Part shown: positions 30,767 through 39,430 of the stretch, piece after piece
Position numbering within the stretch: position 1 is the stretch's first letter
Layout of the letters: each line of letters starts with the position of its first letter
Program-made: the position numbers and the translations under genes
From: Vibrio nigripulchritudo ATCC 27043
GTDB taxonomy: Bacteria > Pseudomonadota > Gammaproteobacteria > Enterobacterales > Vibrionaceae
Direction: 5' to 3'
NCBI RefSeq assembly: GCF_000222685.1
Contig: NZ_AFWJ01000001.1
Coordinates: forward strand, 62,001 to 126,000
DNA: 64,000 nucleotides
The notes under the pieces: generated by a model
What the model saw: only the letters and a program-made list of their open reading frames with translations
Told to the model about the DNA's origin: nothing
Database searches by the model: none

Positions 30767-31799
30767 ATAGATCAGACGCGTACTTCATACATTTCTTCGC
30801 AGGGACCAGACTGTTGACGGTATCCCACTGTATCTGACGGGACTTGCCGTCGTAAGAGTAATAATTGCTGTAGTTCGCCAGAGTCAGCGTGGTGGTTGGG
30901 CTCACAACATGCTCAGGCAGGCTTTCTTCTTTGTAGAGCGCCACTGCGGTGTCCATTGTGGTAAAGCCAACTTTTTCAGGGAACATAGCCGCTTCCAGTT
31001 TTAGCGGGCTGTTTTCTTTGGACATTTCGTTGAGGAATGCCAGACCTTCACCACCAGTGCCCACAACGATCAGTTGATCTTCAGACAGACCAGCCGCTCG
31101 CCATGCCTGCAAACCGCCTAACGCCGATGAATCATTGATGCCGTAAATCACATTGATTTTGGCGTCTGCAGCCAGTGCCGCAGAAGAGACTTCCTGAGAG
31201 CGATCCGGGTTACCGCCTCCGTCCAGATCATGAACCATCACCGCATCAGGCAGAATGGTTTGTAAACCGTCCATAAATCCCTGACTGCGAAGCACGGTCG
31301 CGGAAAGAAGAGGCAGACCAACGTTCATTACTCTTACCTGTCCTTTAATGGTGTCTTTGGCGAGCTTGCCGGTTTCGACACCCGCGTTGTAACCCGTGTC
31401 GTAGTCACAGATGGCGACTAAGGTTTGCATGCCTTTGGCTGGGCTGCCTTCAAGCACTACCGGGATACCGTTAGCTTTTGCCCGGCGAAGAATAGGGACA
31501 ACACCCTGTTCGTTGACTGGCGTAATGATCAGCACATCCACGTTTCTCGCCATGAAATCTTCGGCAGCAGAGACTTGCTTCGCGATATCCAGGTTGGCGT
31601 CGATCACTTCCAGTTTGACGCCCAGTTCTTTGCCGCGCTGTTCCATCCCTTTGATCACGTTCTGATACCATTCGTGGGTGGCGTAGTTCACTATGTATCC
31701 GGCTGTTTTAGGCCCTTCAGCGGCGACAGCGATTCCTGCTGTCATCAGCGAGACAGATAGCAACGCCAGACGGCTTGCTTTGGTTATGAATCCTTTCAT
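30765..31799 (-). CDS. Periplasmic sugar-binding protein (RbsB-like) of the ABC importer
   Basis: The 344-residue protein starts with a signal peptide (positive start, hydrophobic core, probable cleavage after AVA at residue 27) and has the periplasmic binding protein type 1 fold (TAGYIVNYATHEWYQNVIKGM, then VDVLIITPVNEQGV, DGGGNPDRSQ). It would capture the sugar-like substrate for the CUT2 importer. Its stop codon TAG is formed at the edge of the inserted element; removing the element restores TAA at the same place, so the protein itself is not shortened. AGGAGAAG precedes the start. Confidence 0.92.
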   Translation of the reverse strand: MKGFITKASRLALLSVSLMTAGIAVAAEGPKTAGYIVNYATHEWYQNVIKGMEQRGKELGVKLEVIDANLDIAKQVSAAEDFMARNVDVLIITPVNEQGVVPILRRAKANGIPVVLEGSPAKGMQTLVAICDYDTGYNAGVETGKLAKDTIKGQVRVMNVGLPLLSATVLRSQGFMDGLQTILPDAVMVHDLDGGGNPDRSQEVSSAALAADAKINVIYGINDSSALGGLQAWRAAGLSEDQLIVVGTGGEGLAFLNEMSKENSPLKLEAAMFPEKVGFTTMDTAVALYKEESLPEHVVSPTTTLTLANYSNYYSYDGKSRQIQWDTVNSLVPAKKCMKYASDL

Positions 31800-31875
31800 A
31801 TTTTGCTTCTCCTAGATGGTGTTTACCTCTTGATGAGGAATACATCCGACAGCAATACGGCATAACAGCCAGAAC

Positions 31876-33096
31876 CTACTTCCCCTGGCTTTCATGCTGC
31901 ATTTGCACCGTTACATCTTCTGACTGAGTCAGTTTTTCAATCAGCTCTTCCGCGATTCCATGTTCGCGAAGGATTTCGATACTGTGTTGCCCAACTAAAG
32001 GCGCCGGGCGGTCAATCTTGGGAGGGGTTTCACTCATGGTTACCGCGGGTGCGACCACTTTTACGTCGCCCGCAGTAGGGTGTTGATATTCAGTGATCAT
32101 GCCGAGGTGCGTGACCTGCGGGTCTTCACTTGCCTGACGAAAATCCTTTATTTCGCCACACCATACGTCGGCTTCCAACAGACGTTGCATAAGTTCGGCT
32201 TGCGTGAATTTCTGGGTCTCTTTGTTGATGGCTTCCCAGATCTCATCTCGTTTATCAAACAGAACCTGAGGGTTGTCGTAGGCTGAAAGGTGGTCAGCAC
32301 CTAGCACATCAATCAGTGTTGAAAACGGGCTCATGGCAATGCTGACAAAGCCATCGCTGCACTGGTAAACACCAAAAGGTGCGTCCATTCCCGGGTGTCC
32401 AATCCCTGAATCCGGGCGTTCAAAATCCTGATCTAGGTTGAGTACCGTAAGGTATTCCTGACCTAGGTGCGCCATCATTCCCGCGAGCAAGTTGATTTCC
32501 AGTTTCTGTCCTTTTCCAGTTTTCTCGCGGTAATACAGAGCAGACAAAATGGCATAAACCATGTTCATGGCACCGATTTGATCGGCAATACCCGCGCCAG
32601 TCGGTACCGGCGGTTGGCTGGCTTGACCGGTGTTGGATGCCAGACCCGTCAAACCCTGAACCAGCATGTCCTGACCCGGTCGGCTCAGGTAAGGTCCGCT
32701 CTCCCCGTACCCAGAACCCGAGCAATAGATAATGCGGTCATTTACTGCTTTAAAATCTTCATAACCGTAGCCCAATTTATCCAATACCCCCGGGCGGAAG
32801 TTTTGAACCACCACATCGGCAGTTTTTGCCATTTCCATGATGCACTGGTGCACGTCTGGATTTTTTAAGTTGACAGCCAGAGAACGTTTATTGCGATTCC
32901 AGGCCAGGAAGTTAGGGCTTTCGCTTCCTCCTACCCACTTATTGAAAAACGTGAGGCTACGGAACAAGTCGCCCTTTCCATGTCGCTCAATTTTTATGAT
33001 GTCAGCCCCCATATCTCCAAGCATCTGGGTAGCAAACGGACCTTGAAGAAGGTGGCTGAAATCCAGAACTTTAACGCCGTTTAGTGCTTTGTTCAT
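31876..33096 (-). CDS. CaiB/BaiF-type class III CoA-transferase
   Basis: The 406-residue protein has the class III family features: VLDFSHLLQGPFATQMLGDMGAD at the N-terminus, WNRNKRSLAVNLK near residue 65, and GQDMLVQGLTGL around residue 139, which includes the region of the catalytic Asp. These enzymes move CoA between organic acids (oxalate, carnitine, succinate and others). It starts one base after the stop of the preceding gene, so the two are coupled. In this operon it probably activates an acid derived from the imported compound; the identity is unknown. Confidence 0.9.
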   Translation of the reverse strand: MNKALNGVKVLDFSHLLQGPFATQMLGDMGADIIKIERHGKGDLFRSLTFFNKWVGGSESPNFLAWNRNKRSLAVNLKNPDVHQCIMEMAKTADVVVQNFRPGVLDKLGYGYEDFKAVNDRIIYCSGSGYGESGPYLSRPGQDMLVQGLTGLASNTGQASQPPVPTGAGIADQIGAMNMVYAILSALYYREKTGKGQKLEINLLAGMMAHLGQEYLTVLNLDQDFERPDSGIGHPGMDAPFGVYQCSDGFVSIAMSPFSTLIDVLGADHLSAYDNPQVLFDKRDEIWEAINKETQKFTQAELMQRLLEADVWCGEIKDFRQASEDPQVTHLGMITEYQHPTAGDVKVVAPAVTMSETPPKIDRPAPLVGQHSIEILREHGIAEELIEKLTQSEDVTVQMQHESQGK

Positions 33097-33097
33097 G

Positions 33098-34309
33098 CTA
33101 AAAATCCTTTATTGTCTTGGCTTGAGATGGCTGGCAGGTTTTGAATCGTTCAGATAGGTCTTTCCAAGCGTGAGTTGTATTGCCAGAGTCGCTGGTTACA
33201 AGGTTGGCAATGACTGGCATCGCGCTGCGGAAGAAGGTCATAAACCCAGAAAACCTTGGGCGCAGGTAAGCTTGCTCTGTTGCCTCAAGGGTTTGAGAGA
33301 AGAAATGCCCAAACTGCTCGTCGGCTTGCTTGTTACGCCAGGCTGCCCCAAACGCTGGCTGACCCCCCGCAAAGATGTATCCCGAACTCTGATATTCAGG
33401 AGAGCAAAGAAAGGCGAGGTACTTGGCGGCTTCTTGTGGTTTGTCGCTGTGTTTGCTTATGGCAATTCCTGCCCCACCTAATAGCCCGCAGCGGGCAGGT
33501 AATTCATTATTGAAAGCCACAATGTTGTGAAAACTGAGCTTGGTAGAAAAAGCCTTGGCAGAGTAATTCAGGTAGCCAAAGCCTAAAGGGGAATAGGGAA
33601 TGTCATCATGCTCGATCATGTAGTCATAGCACTGGATAGGGTTCCATTCGAGTGAGTCAGGATGAGCAAATGAAAGCATCTCTTTGAGCATGCCAATGGT
33701 TTTTGAAAACGTAGTGAAATCGGTAAATGCTCCATCATCTTTCAAAGGAGAACCCAGTGCGGCACTTATAGTGAGGTAACTGCACATGATGTCGATCTCG
33801 GCAGCAGGGTAGCCGATGTAAAGCCCTTTTTTCTGCACCGCTTTGCTCAGTTCAGCCAGTTCCTGATAAGTTCTGGGCAAACGCCAACCCTGAGATTCCA
33901 TAATGTCGGGGCGGCTGACCGCTACCTGAGATGCCGTATCAATAGGCAAGGCGAGCAATTGCTCATTGTGGCAATAAGACTCGAACGAGGGACCAATAGC
34001 ATCAAGGGAGTGAGCCTTTATTAGCCCATCTGGCAGCAGGTTTTTCAGATCGTGGAAGTAATTGCCCTCACAGGCTTCCCCGATAAAAGGGTGATCGATG
34101 ATGAGCAAGTCGTACTGCTTCAGCACCTGATTCAGGTCACCTTCACCAAATGCACTGAGCGGTTGCTTGTCCCACTGGATTTCAATATGTGGGTTGTTCT
34201 TTTTAAACAAAGGGATACTGGCATCAAGCGGACCGCAGCAGCGTTCATGATCCCAGGCAAGCCCTTTTATCCTTGTCGATTTTTCGTATGACATGTCTGT
34301 CGCTACCAT
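33098..34309 (-). CDS. Family 1 solute-binding-like protein without signal peptide
   Basis: The 403-residue product resembles extracellular solute-binding proteins of family 1 (LLGGAGIAISKHSDKPQEAAKYLAFL near residue 277, SSGYIFAGGQPAFG near 313), but its N-terminus is polar and has no signal sequence or lipobox, so it should stay in the cytoplasm. It is the first gene of the operon and is coupled to the class III CoA-transferase gene (1-base gap), with no permease of its own class nearby. ATG 34309 or 34294 are both possible starts. Its job, perhaps ligand sensing or handling, is unknown. Confidence 0.7.
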   Translation of the reverse strand: MVATDMSYEKSTRIKGLAWDHERCCGPLDASIPLFKKNNPHIEIQWDKQPLSAFGEGDLNQVLKQYDLLIIDHPFIGEACEGNYFHDLKNLLPDGLIKAHSLDAIGPSFESYCHNEQLLALPIDTASQVAVSRPDIMESQGWRLPRTYQELAELSKAVQKKGLYIGYPAAEIDIMCSYLTISAALGSPLKDDGAFTDFTTFSKTIGMLKEMLSFAHPDSLEWNPIQCYDYMIEHDDIPYSPLGFGYLNYSAKAFSTKLSFHNIVAFNNELPARCGLLGGAGIAISKHSDKPQEAAKYLAFLCSPEYQSSGYIFAGGQPAFGAAWRNKQADEQFGHFFSQTLEATEQAYLRPRFSGFMTFFRSAMPVIANLVTSDSGNTTHAWKDLSERFKTCQPSQAKTIKDF

Positions 34310-34721
34310 CCAAATTGGTTACGATAAAAGCTTTCCTATATAAATGTTGTTTTCATATATAAACAAAGTAAAGTGTCATTGTTGAGATTGGTAGGTTGTT
34401 TTTTGAACAGTTGGTTGTGGGTTTCTGCCATTCCAAAGTGAAAAGATCGCCAGAGCCCTTTGAACACCTGAGTTTGGGAGAAGTGAAAACTTAGACTTGT
34501 TTGAAAGGAGAAAGTGGAGCAAAGGATGTTGTGAGTCGATATGAAATCATGAAATTTATCTTGTACCTGCTTTTGGCAAGACTTTGTTTATTTTTTACAA
34601 CCAAGAACAGATAATGGGATTGTTTAACTCTATGTTTTTAAATGGGTTGGATGCCATAGAATCAATGGGGTTTAACCCTTGGTCGATTATATAGAAGGGC
34701 AGTTACGGTATAGGTAAGTAA
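34310..34721. promoter_or_regulatory. Upstream region of the catabolic operon, with 13-bp direct repeats
   Basis: This 412-base AT-rich gap divides the minus-strand operon from the plus-strand small gene at 34722. Close to the operon start, TTTCCTATATAAA (34332-34344) and TTTCATATATAAA (34351-34363) form a direct repeat, 12 of 13 bases alike, spaced 19 bases (about two helical turns). TATATA at 34337-34342 could be the -10 for the operon. The rest shows no further gene or clear structure. Confidence 0.45.
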
Positions 34722-34988
34722 ATGGTCGATATTGATGGTAATGAGGTTAAAGCAGGAGATGTAGTTGAAGTGCTATATATTTACCCTGAGTTTCTTGACA
34801 CTTTAGATGACGATATGAAAACACTTCACAAAGATATGTTAGGCAGGCAGTACCCTATTACTGAGCTAGTTGAAGATGGTACTAAAGCTAGCATTGATAT
34901 GGAATGGACTACAGATGAAGGTGTTATTTTTGGCGGGCTGTATATGATACCTTCCGACTTTAGGCTGGTTTGTAAAAATTCGCGATAG
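34722..34988 (+). CDS. Small hypothetical protein (88 aa)
   Basis: A small acidic protein, not recognised by family name. It opens with VDIDGNEVKAGDVVEVLYI, the pattern of a small beta-barrel or SH3-like domain, and ends with an aromatic/basic tail; no signal peptide or membrane segment is present. The only ribosome-binding candidate is a weak TAGGTAAG upstream. Codon use and the sensible amino-acid composition suggest a real gene. It is convergent with ovoA, with the ovoA terminator between them. Confidence 0.6.
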   Translation: MVDIDGNEVKAGDVVEVLYIYPEFLDTLDDDMKTLHKDMLGRQYPITELVEDGTKASIDMEWTTDEGVIFGGLYMIPSDFRLVCKNSR

Positions 34989-35085
34989 TAAGTACATAAT
35001 AAATAAAAATTAAGTGCTGCACTGCCAAGTCCGAGTTTTTACTTTGCAGCAGAAATTGCGTTAAGTTATCAAAAAACAAAATAGC

Positions 35086-35112
35086 AAAAAAAGGGCTCAT
35101 AAACAGAGCCCT
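35086..35112 (-). terminator. Rho-independent terminator after ovoA
   Basis: AGGGCTC (35092-35098) pairs with GAGCCCT (35106-35112) across a 7-base loop; on the minus strand a run of seven T residues follows. Confidence 0.85.
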
Positions 35113-35135
35113 TGTTTTAAGTCTTCATCTGCGGG

Positions 35136-37250
35136 TTAGCGTTTTCGCCAGATGCTCATTTCAGACAAGGTGTGCTGGAACTTGCGTTGGGTTTCACGAA
35201 TAACAAACGGCACTTCTTTTACTGCCACCAGTTCAAATTCGCCTATCAACGCCTCGGTTAACCCATCCAGCGTGGTGTGATTCTCCCCATTCACTTTGAT
35301 ACCACCAAGCCACTTACTCTTCTCGGTGTATTCTTCCAGCCAGGTGTAAGGAGAAGCAATCACAAGGTGACCACCTTGGTTAACGCGCTCGCTGATACTG
35401 GTCAGAAACGTTTTTGGATCGTTAAGCCTGTCAATCAGGTTTGAAGCATAAACCAAGTCGTATTGAGTGTACTGAGGCTTGAGGTTACAGGCGTCGCCCT
35501 GCATAAAGTTCACTTTAGAGGTTAGATGTGAATAACCCAGCTTCTCTAGCGTAATGCTCTTAAACTCGACGAGATCGCCTTCGGTGCGAATGGTGTAGCG
35601 CTTCTCTCCCTGCTCAGTCAGAGCGTAAGCTTGCTGGATAAAGCGTGCCGAGAAATCGATGCCATCAACATGACCGAAGTGTTTTGCCAGTTCAAAAGTG
35701 GCGCGTCCAACAGAGCAGCCAATATCCAATGCACGAGCGTTGTTTCTCACCTGAATCGTCTGCATTACCTGCGCAATGCCGTTGACGCAGAAGTTAGGCA
35801 CGTCGAAGTACTCATCGCCATAGTGGAACTCAAGGTATTGGGAGATGAGCTCATCAGTCTCATAGATGTTCATCGATACCATGTCTTGCGGATTCTGATC
35901 CGATTCGACATAACGGAAACCTGCATGCTGATAGAAATGACGACGGAACGCATAGCGCGAGCCACGAATGGCTTCGTTTCCGGTTGAGATCCAAGAGCCA
36001 CCTTTGATCAGGTTGTGCTTGCCATCAAAGGTTGGGGTAGAGAAATCGTCGTACAGTGGGTGAACTTCAAATCCGCTAAAGCCATCGATAGGGGTTTCAG
36101 TGTGCTGCCAGACATTACCAATAACGTCGTAAATGCCGTTGTGCCCAAAGCGATTCACAGGGCAGGATGAAGCATAAAATGCCAGTTGAAGGTTACCTGG
36201 AACTTCATGCCAGACAGGCGCGTCTTCTTCGATATTGTCACGCAGTAATTGCCATTCTGCTTCGGTAAGCAGGCGGACAGACTTTTGGCTTTGCTCTGCT
36301 TTCCAGTTACAAAATGCTTTGGCTTCCAGTTGGTTTACTTCTACCGGCCAATTCAGCGGCAGCGGGATTTCTTCAGTCAGATTTCTCTGCCAGTAAACGC
36401 CCTCTTTTAAGCGCCAGAATCTAGGCATTTCGGCTTGGGTATATTCAAGCCAGGCTTGTCCTTCTTCGTTCCAGAAACGCAACTGACGATAGCCGTCGTC
36501 TTTGACGAATTCTTTGTATTCCTGATTGGAAACCAAAAACTTAGACGCTTTAAAGTCATGCACCTGGCAGCTTTGTTGACCGAATTCGTTGTCCCATCCA
36601 TAAGTGAGGTCATCTTCACCTTTGCCTAAGGTGACGTGTTTTCCGGCAACGCTCACCAAGCTGTTTTCAGGTGCAGAACCCGTATCGGTACAGGAAGCCC
36701 AGACGGGGTGTGAGGAAACATCTTCCAGAGGAAGCTGGCGGATGATCACGGAAGAGGTTTCCAGATGGATCCTCTCGTGTTCTATTCCCATCAAGATCGC
36801 CCAGGCAGGCTGATCCTGAGTGATGGGTAGCGTCAGTTCCATCGATTGGATCGTGGATTCGATGAGTGTTTTAACCTCATCACGGTAGCTTCTCACATCG
36901 TTCACGGCAGGCCAGTCGTAATGCGCGTCATCCAGATCATCCCAGGACATTTCATCAACGCCTATGGCGAACATCGACTCAAAGTGTTCATTGACGCGGT
37001 TTTCAATGATCTTGCCGAGCTTGAGTTTGTTGATGAAGAAAGTGGCGGTGTGGCCGAAGTAGAAAATCAGCGGGTGGCGCAGTGGCTCCGCTTTTTTGTA
37101 ATAAGCTTCATCGTTATTGATCACTTCAAACAGAGACTCATAAAGACGCCAGGTCTGGTCGAAATAATTCAGTAGCTCTTCGCGTTTTTCTTGCTCACTT
37201 TCTCCGGTTAGAAGAATGGTTTGATGATCCCGGATTAAGTCGTTTTCCAT
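35136..37250 (-). CDS. ovoA: OvoA, 5-histidylcysteine sulfoxide synthase / methyltransferase
   Basis: OvoA joins cysteine to C5 of histidine with oxygen at a nonheme iron and, in full-length forms, methylates the product, leading to ovothiol A, a redox-active thiolhistidine. The 704-residue protein has all three parts: an N-terminal DinB-like region with iron ligands (HPLIFYFGH near residue 58, and GIEHERIHLETS near 153), an FGE-sulfatase-like domain (about 200-445; GGSWISTGNEAIRGSRYAFR), and a C-terminal SAM methyltransferase (about 460-704; ALDIGCSVGRATFELA). ATG at 37250 follows GGGAGCG. A MITE sits 32 bases upstream. Confidence 0.95.
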   Translation of the reverse strand: MENDLIRDHQTILLTGESEQEKREELLNYFDQTWRLYESLFEVINNDEAYYKKAEPLRHPLIFYFGHTATFFINKLKLGKIIENRVNEHFESMFAIGVDEMSWDDLDDAHYDWPAVNDVRSYRDEVKTLIESTIQSMELTLPITQDQPAWAILMGIEHERIHLETSSVIIRQLPLEDVSSHPVWASCTDTGSAPENSLVSVAGKHVTLGKGEDDLTYGWDNEFGQQSCQVHDFKASKFLVSNQEYKEFVKDDGYRQLRFWNEEGQAWLEYTQAEMPRFWRLKEGVYWQRNLTEEIPLPLNWPVEVNQLEAKAFCNWKAEQSQKSVRLLTEAEWQLLRDNIEEDAPVWHEVPGNLQLAFYASSCPVNRFGHNGIYDVIGNVWQHTETPIDGFSGFEVHPLYDDFSTPTFDGKHNLIKGGSWISTGNEAIRGSRYAFRRHFYQHAGFRYVESDQNPQDMVSMNIYETDELISQYLEFHYGDEYFDVPNFCVNGIAQVMQTIQVRNNARALDIGCSVGRATFELAKHFGHVDGIDFSARFIQQAYALTEQGEKRYTIRTEGDLVEFKSITLEKLGYSHLTSKVNFMQGDACNLKPQYTQYDLVYASNLIDRLNDPKTFLTSISERVNQGGHLVIASPYTWLEEYTEKSKWLGGIKVNGENHTTLDGLTEALIGEFELVAVKEVPFVIRETQRKFQHTLSEMSIWRKR

Positions 37251-37282
37251 AATGACGCTCCCAGTTGGGTAGGTGTGACGCT

Positions 37283-37548
37283 AGGGTCTGTTGACCTTTC
37301 GAGCTGATTTTTGCAGCCATTTGTGGGTTCTTTATACAAGGCACCGCTTATTCGGTGTAGTTGCCCTACATCAATAAGCGGTAACACAGTAGAAAGGAGC
37401 CACAAATACTGCCCGAAGGGTTCGGTTCTATGTGCTTTACTCTTTGTTGCAAGGTATTTGCTTAGAACGACTAAGCTAAAGACCTTGCGCCGCGATTAAA
37501 CCACATAGAACTCGAACAAAATTTAACCGCGAAAGGTCAACAGACCCT
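37283..37548. mobile_element. MITE-like element, copy B (266 bp)
   Basis: This is the inverted copy of the element at 30501-30766, same length, with perfect 19-bp terminal repeats (AGGGTCTGTTGACCTTTCG) and TA on both sides. It sits 32 bases upstream of the ovoA start codon, where the ovoA promoter or leader would be expected. On the strand read toward ovoA it contains TATAAA preceded by TTG, which could act as a -10, but no good -35 matches it. Confidence 0.88.
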
Positions 37549-37670
37549 AATAACACTAGTTCATAGAAATAAAGGCGTTATGCCGATATATGACAGACCG
37601 TCGAATTGTCAGAAAGGATACAGACGCGTTGGTAAGAATGTGAATTGGGTCACTATTGGTGTTTGAAATG

Positions 37671-37693
37671 TAAGCCGCCATTACAGCGGCTTA
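37671..37693 (-). terminator. Hairpin after ridA, probable terminator of the tna operon
   Basis: AAGCCGC (37672-37678) pairs with GCGGCTT (37686-37692) across a 7-base loop, 18 bases after the ridA stop. The T tract on the minus strand is poor (ACATTTC), so it is a moderate terminator at best. Confidence 0.5.
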
Positions 37694-37710
37694 TTGATGC
37701 TGATACCGGC

Positions 37711-38094
37711 TTAGTTTCGGGCTGCGATCATCTCAATTTCTACCTTCACATCCAAAGGTAAACGAGCTACCTGAACGCAGGAACGTGCGGGGTAAGGGGC
37801 ATCGTGAGCGTCGAAAAAGACTTTGTAAGCGGCGTTAATAACACCGAAATCGTCTAAGTCCTGCACAAACACCGTGGTTTTGATAACGTCCTTAGCACCT
37901 AAACCTGCAGATTCGAGGATCGCTAGCGCATTGCGCAAAGACTGTGTGGCCTGAGCTTCCGGGCTATCCGGAATGGTTGAATTTTCTGGGTGAACAGGAA
38001 GTTGCCCAGAGGTAAAAACGAGATTTCCGATGTCTTTACCCTGTACGTAAGGACCAATGGCTTGAGGAGCAAGTGGTGTATTGAGAGTTTTCAT
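37711..38094 (-). CDS. ridA: RidA-family enamine/imine deaminase
   Basis: RidA proteins hydrolyse reactive enamines such as 2-aminoacrylate released by PLP enzymes, giving the oxo acid and ammonia. The 127-residue product has the family pattern: AIGPYVQGKDIGNLVFTSGQ at the N-terminus, the catalytic Arg region PARSCVQVARLP near residue 107, and a final EIEMIA. ATG at 38094 follows GGAAC; the frame extends 13 codons upstream without a better site. It lies 28 bases after the permease gene of the tryptophanase operon, so it probably disposes of aminoacrylate made by TnaA. Confidence 0.9.
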   Translation of the reverse strand: MKTLNTPLAPQAIGPYVQGKDIGNLVFTSGQLPVHPENSTIPDSPEAQATQSLRNALAILESAGLGAKDVIKTTVFVQDLDDFGVINAAYKVFFDAHDAPYPARSCVQVARLPLDVKVEIEMIAARN

Positions 38095-38122
38095 AACGGT
38101 TCCATATCTAATCGGGTGAGTG

Positions 38123-39337
38123 TCATCCTGCAAATGCAGGCAAGAGGTTAAGCATCGACATAAAGTGGAAGAGGGCGGTCAGGATTCCAAAGCCCATCAC
38201 TATAAAAATAAATGGTGTGCCACCGGGGGCGATGAAACCTTCATTTCCGTCTTCTCGTTGGCGGGATTTTCGCACCAGCAGGGCTGGAATTATGCAGGCC
38301 CAGAGCGTAGCGGCAGCGCCGGCATAGCCAATGGCAACTAAGAACCCGAACGGGAAAAGCAGTGAAAGAATCAGTGGTGGCAGAAAGGTGGCAACCCAGG
38401 TTTTGGTTCTGCCCGCTTTGGAATCTTCAAATTTTAAAAGGTCTGCCAGATAGTCGAAGACACCCAATCCAACACCAATAAAGGATGAAAGAATGGCTGC
38501 GATCGAGAAGGTATTGATGGCATTGGCGACTTTTTCTGATTCGATAACCGAGCCGAGTGCTGAAAGAAGGGCATCGACGTTACCGCCTTGCTCAATCACA
38601 GGACCAAACTGGTCTCTGGGCAGGTTGCCGTAAATACTCATCACCCAAAGAAAATAAAGAGACAAGGCGATCACCGTGCCGCCAAGAATGGCGTACTTAG
38701 CGCGCTTTTCTTCGCCGTAATAACAGCGCATGCTAGAAACAGAGTGGTGGTAACCAAATGAGGTAAGTGCAACGGGCAGCATTGCCATGGCATAAGGTGC
38801 GTAGCTGGTTTCCTGATTGATCCGGTCAAACAGAATGCTCAGATCTACATTGGCAACCAAACCTGAAACGCCGAACACAAAGCTTAAAACCATAAAAGCA
38901 ATCAGTACGACCGAAATGCGATCCACCGCTCGGGTCGAATGCCACACAAATGATGAGAACACCAGAACAAACAAAACCGAAGCGACTTTGCTGTCTACCG
39001 AGAGCATGTCTTGCAATATCAAGCCGGAAGACGTGATGTAAGCGTACAGCAAGATCCCGCCAACAAAGTACACCGCTACGTTATTCAGGCGGTTCATATT
39101 GTTGCCCAGCATATCTTTAGTCACGGTATTGAATGACACTTTTAGATCGTAGTGCTTAAATGCTTCCAGTAACATCCATCCTGATAGCGTCATCACTATC
39201 ATGGTGAAGGCAATGGCGAGCATCGACCACCCCGTCCACGCACCCGCCCCCGCACTGGGTAAACCGAGCATTCCTGCCCCAACACAGACACTGGCAATAA
39301 TGCATGCACCGCCTAAAATAGAGGGTTTTCCTTTCAT
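38123..39337 (-). CDS. tnaB: Aromatic amino acid permease (TnaB/Mtr-like)
   Basis: The 404-residue protein has about eleven membrane segments and the HAAAP-family N-terminus (GACIIASVCVGAGMLGLP, residues 9-26), followed by SFGYHHSVSS near 192. The family imports tryptophan or tyrosine with protons. Placed behind tnaA it most likely brings in tryptophan for indole production, the tnaB role; Mtr- or TyrP-like specificity cannot be excluded from sequence alone. ATG at 39337 follows AAAGGAAAACC-type sequence at weak strength. A hairpin terminator lies between it and tnaA. Confidence 0.88.
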   Translation of the reverse strand: MKGKPSILGGACIIASVCVGAGMLGLPSAGAGAWTGWSMLAIAFTMIVMTLSGWMLLEAFKHYDLKVSFNTVTKDMLGNNMNRLNNVAVYFVGGILLYAYITSSGLILQDMLSVDSKVASVLFVLVFSSFVWHSTRAVDRISVVLIAFMVLSFVFGVSGLVANVDLSILFDRINQETSYAPYAMAMLPVALTSFGYHHSVSSMRCYYGEEKRAKYAILGGTVIALSLYFLWVMSIYGNLPRDQFGPVIEQGGNVDALLSALGSVIESEKVANAINTFSIAAILSSFIGVGLGVFDYLADLLKFEDSKAGRTKTWVATFLPPLILSLLFPFGFLVAIGYAGAAATLWACIIPALLVRKSRQREDGNEGFIAPGGTPFIFIVMGFGILTALFHFMSMLNLLPAFAG

Positions 39338-39430
39338 AATAACTACCTTAAATCCTTCTTTATGGCGCGTAACAACCCCTGCCTAGCATTTGAAATGCCA
39401 AACATATTGCTAACGCGACTTTGCAGCATT

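Noticed and set aside
30501-37548. The segment between the two MITEs as a true composite transposon
   Set aside because: The left copy interrupts an operon whose parts lie on both sides, so the bracketed genes were there before that insertion. Separate insertions are the simpler explanation.
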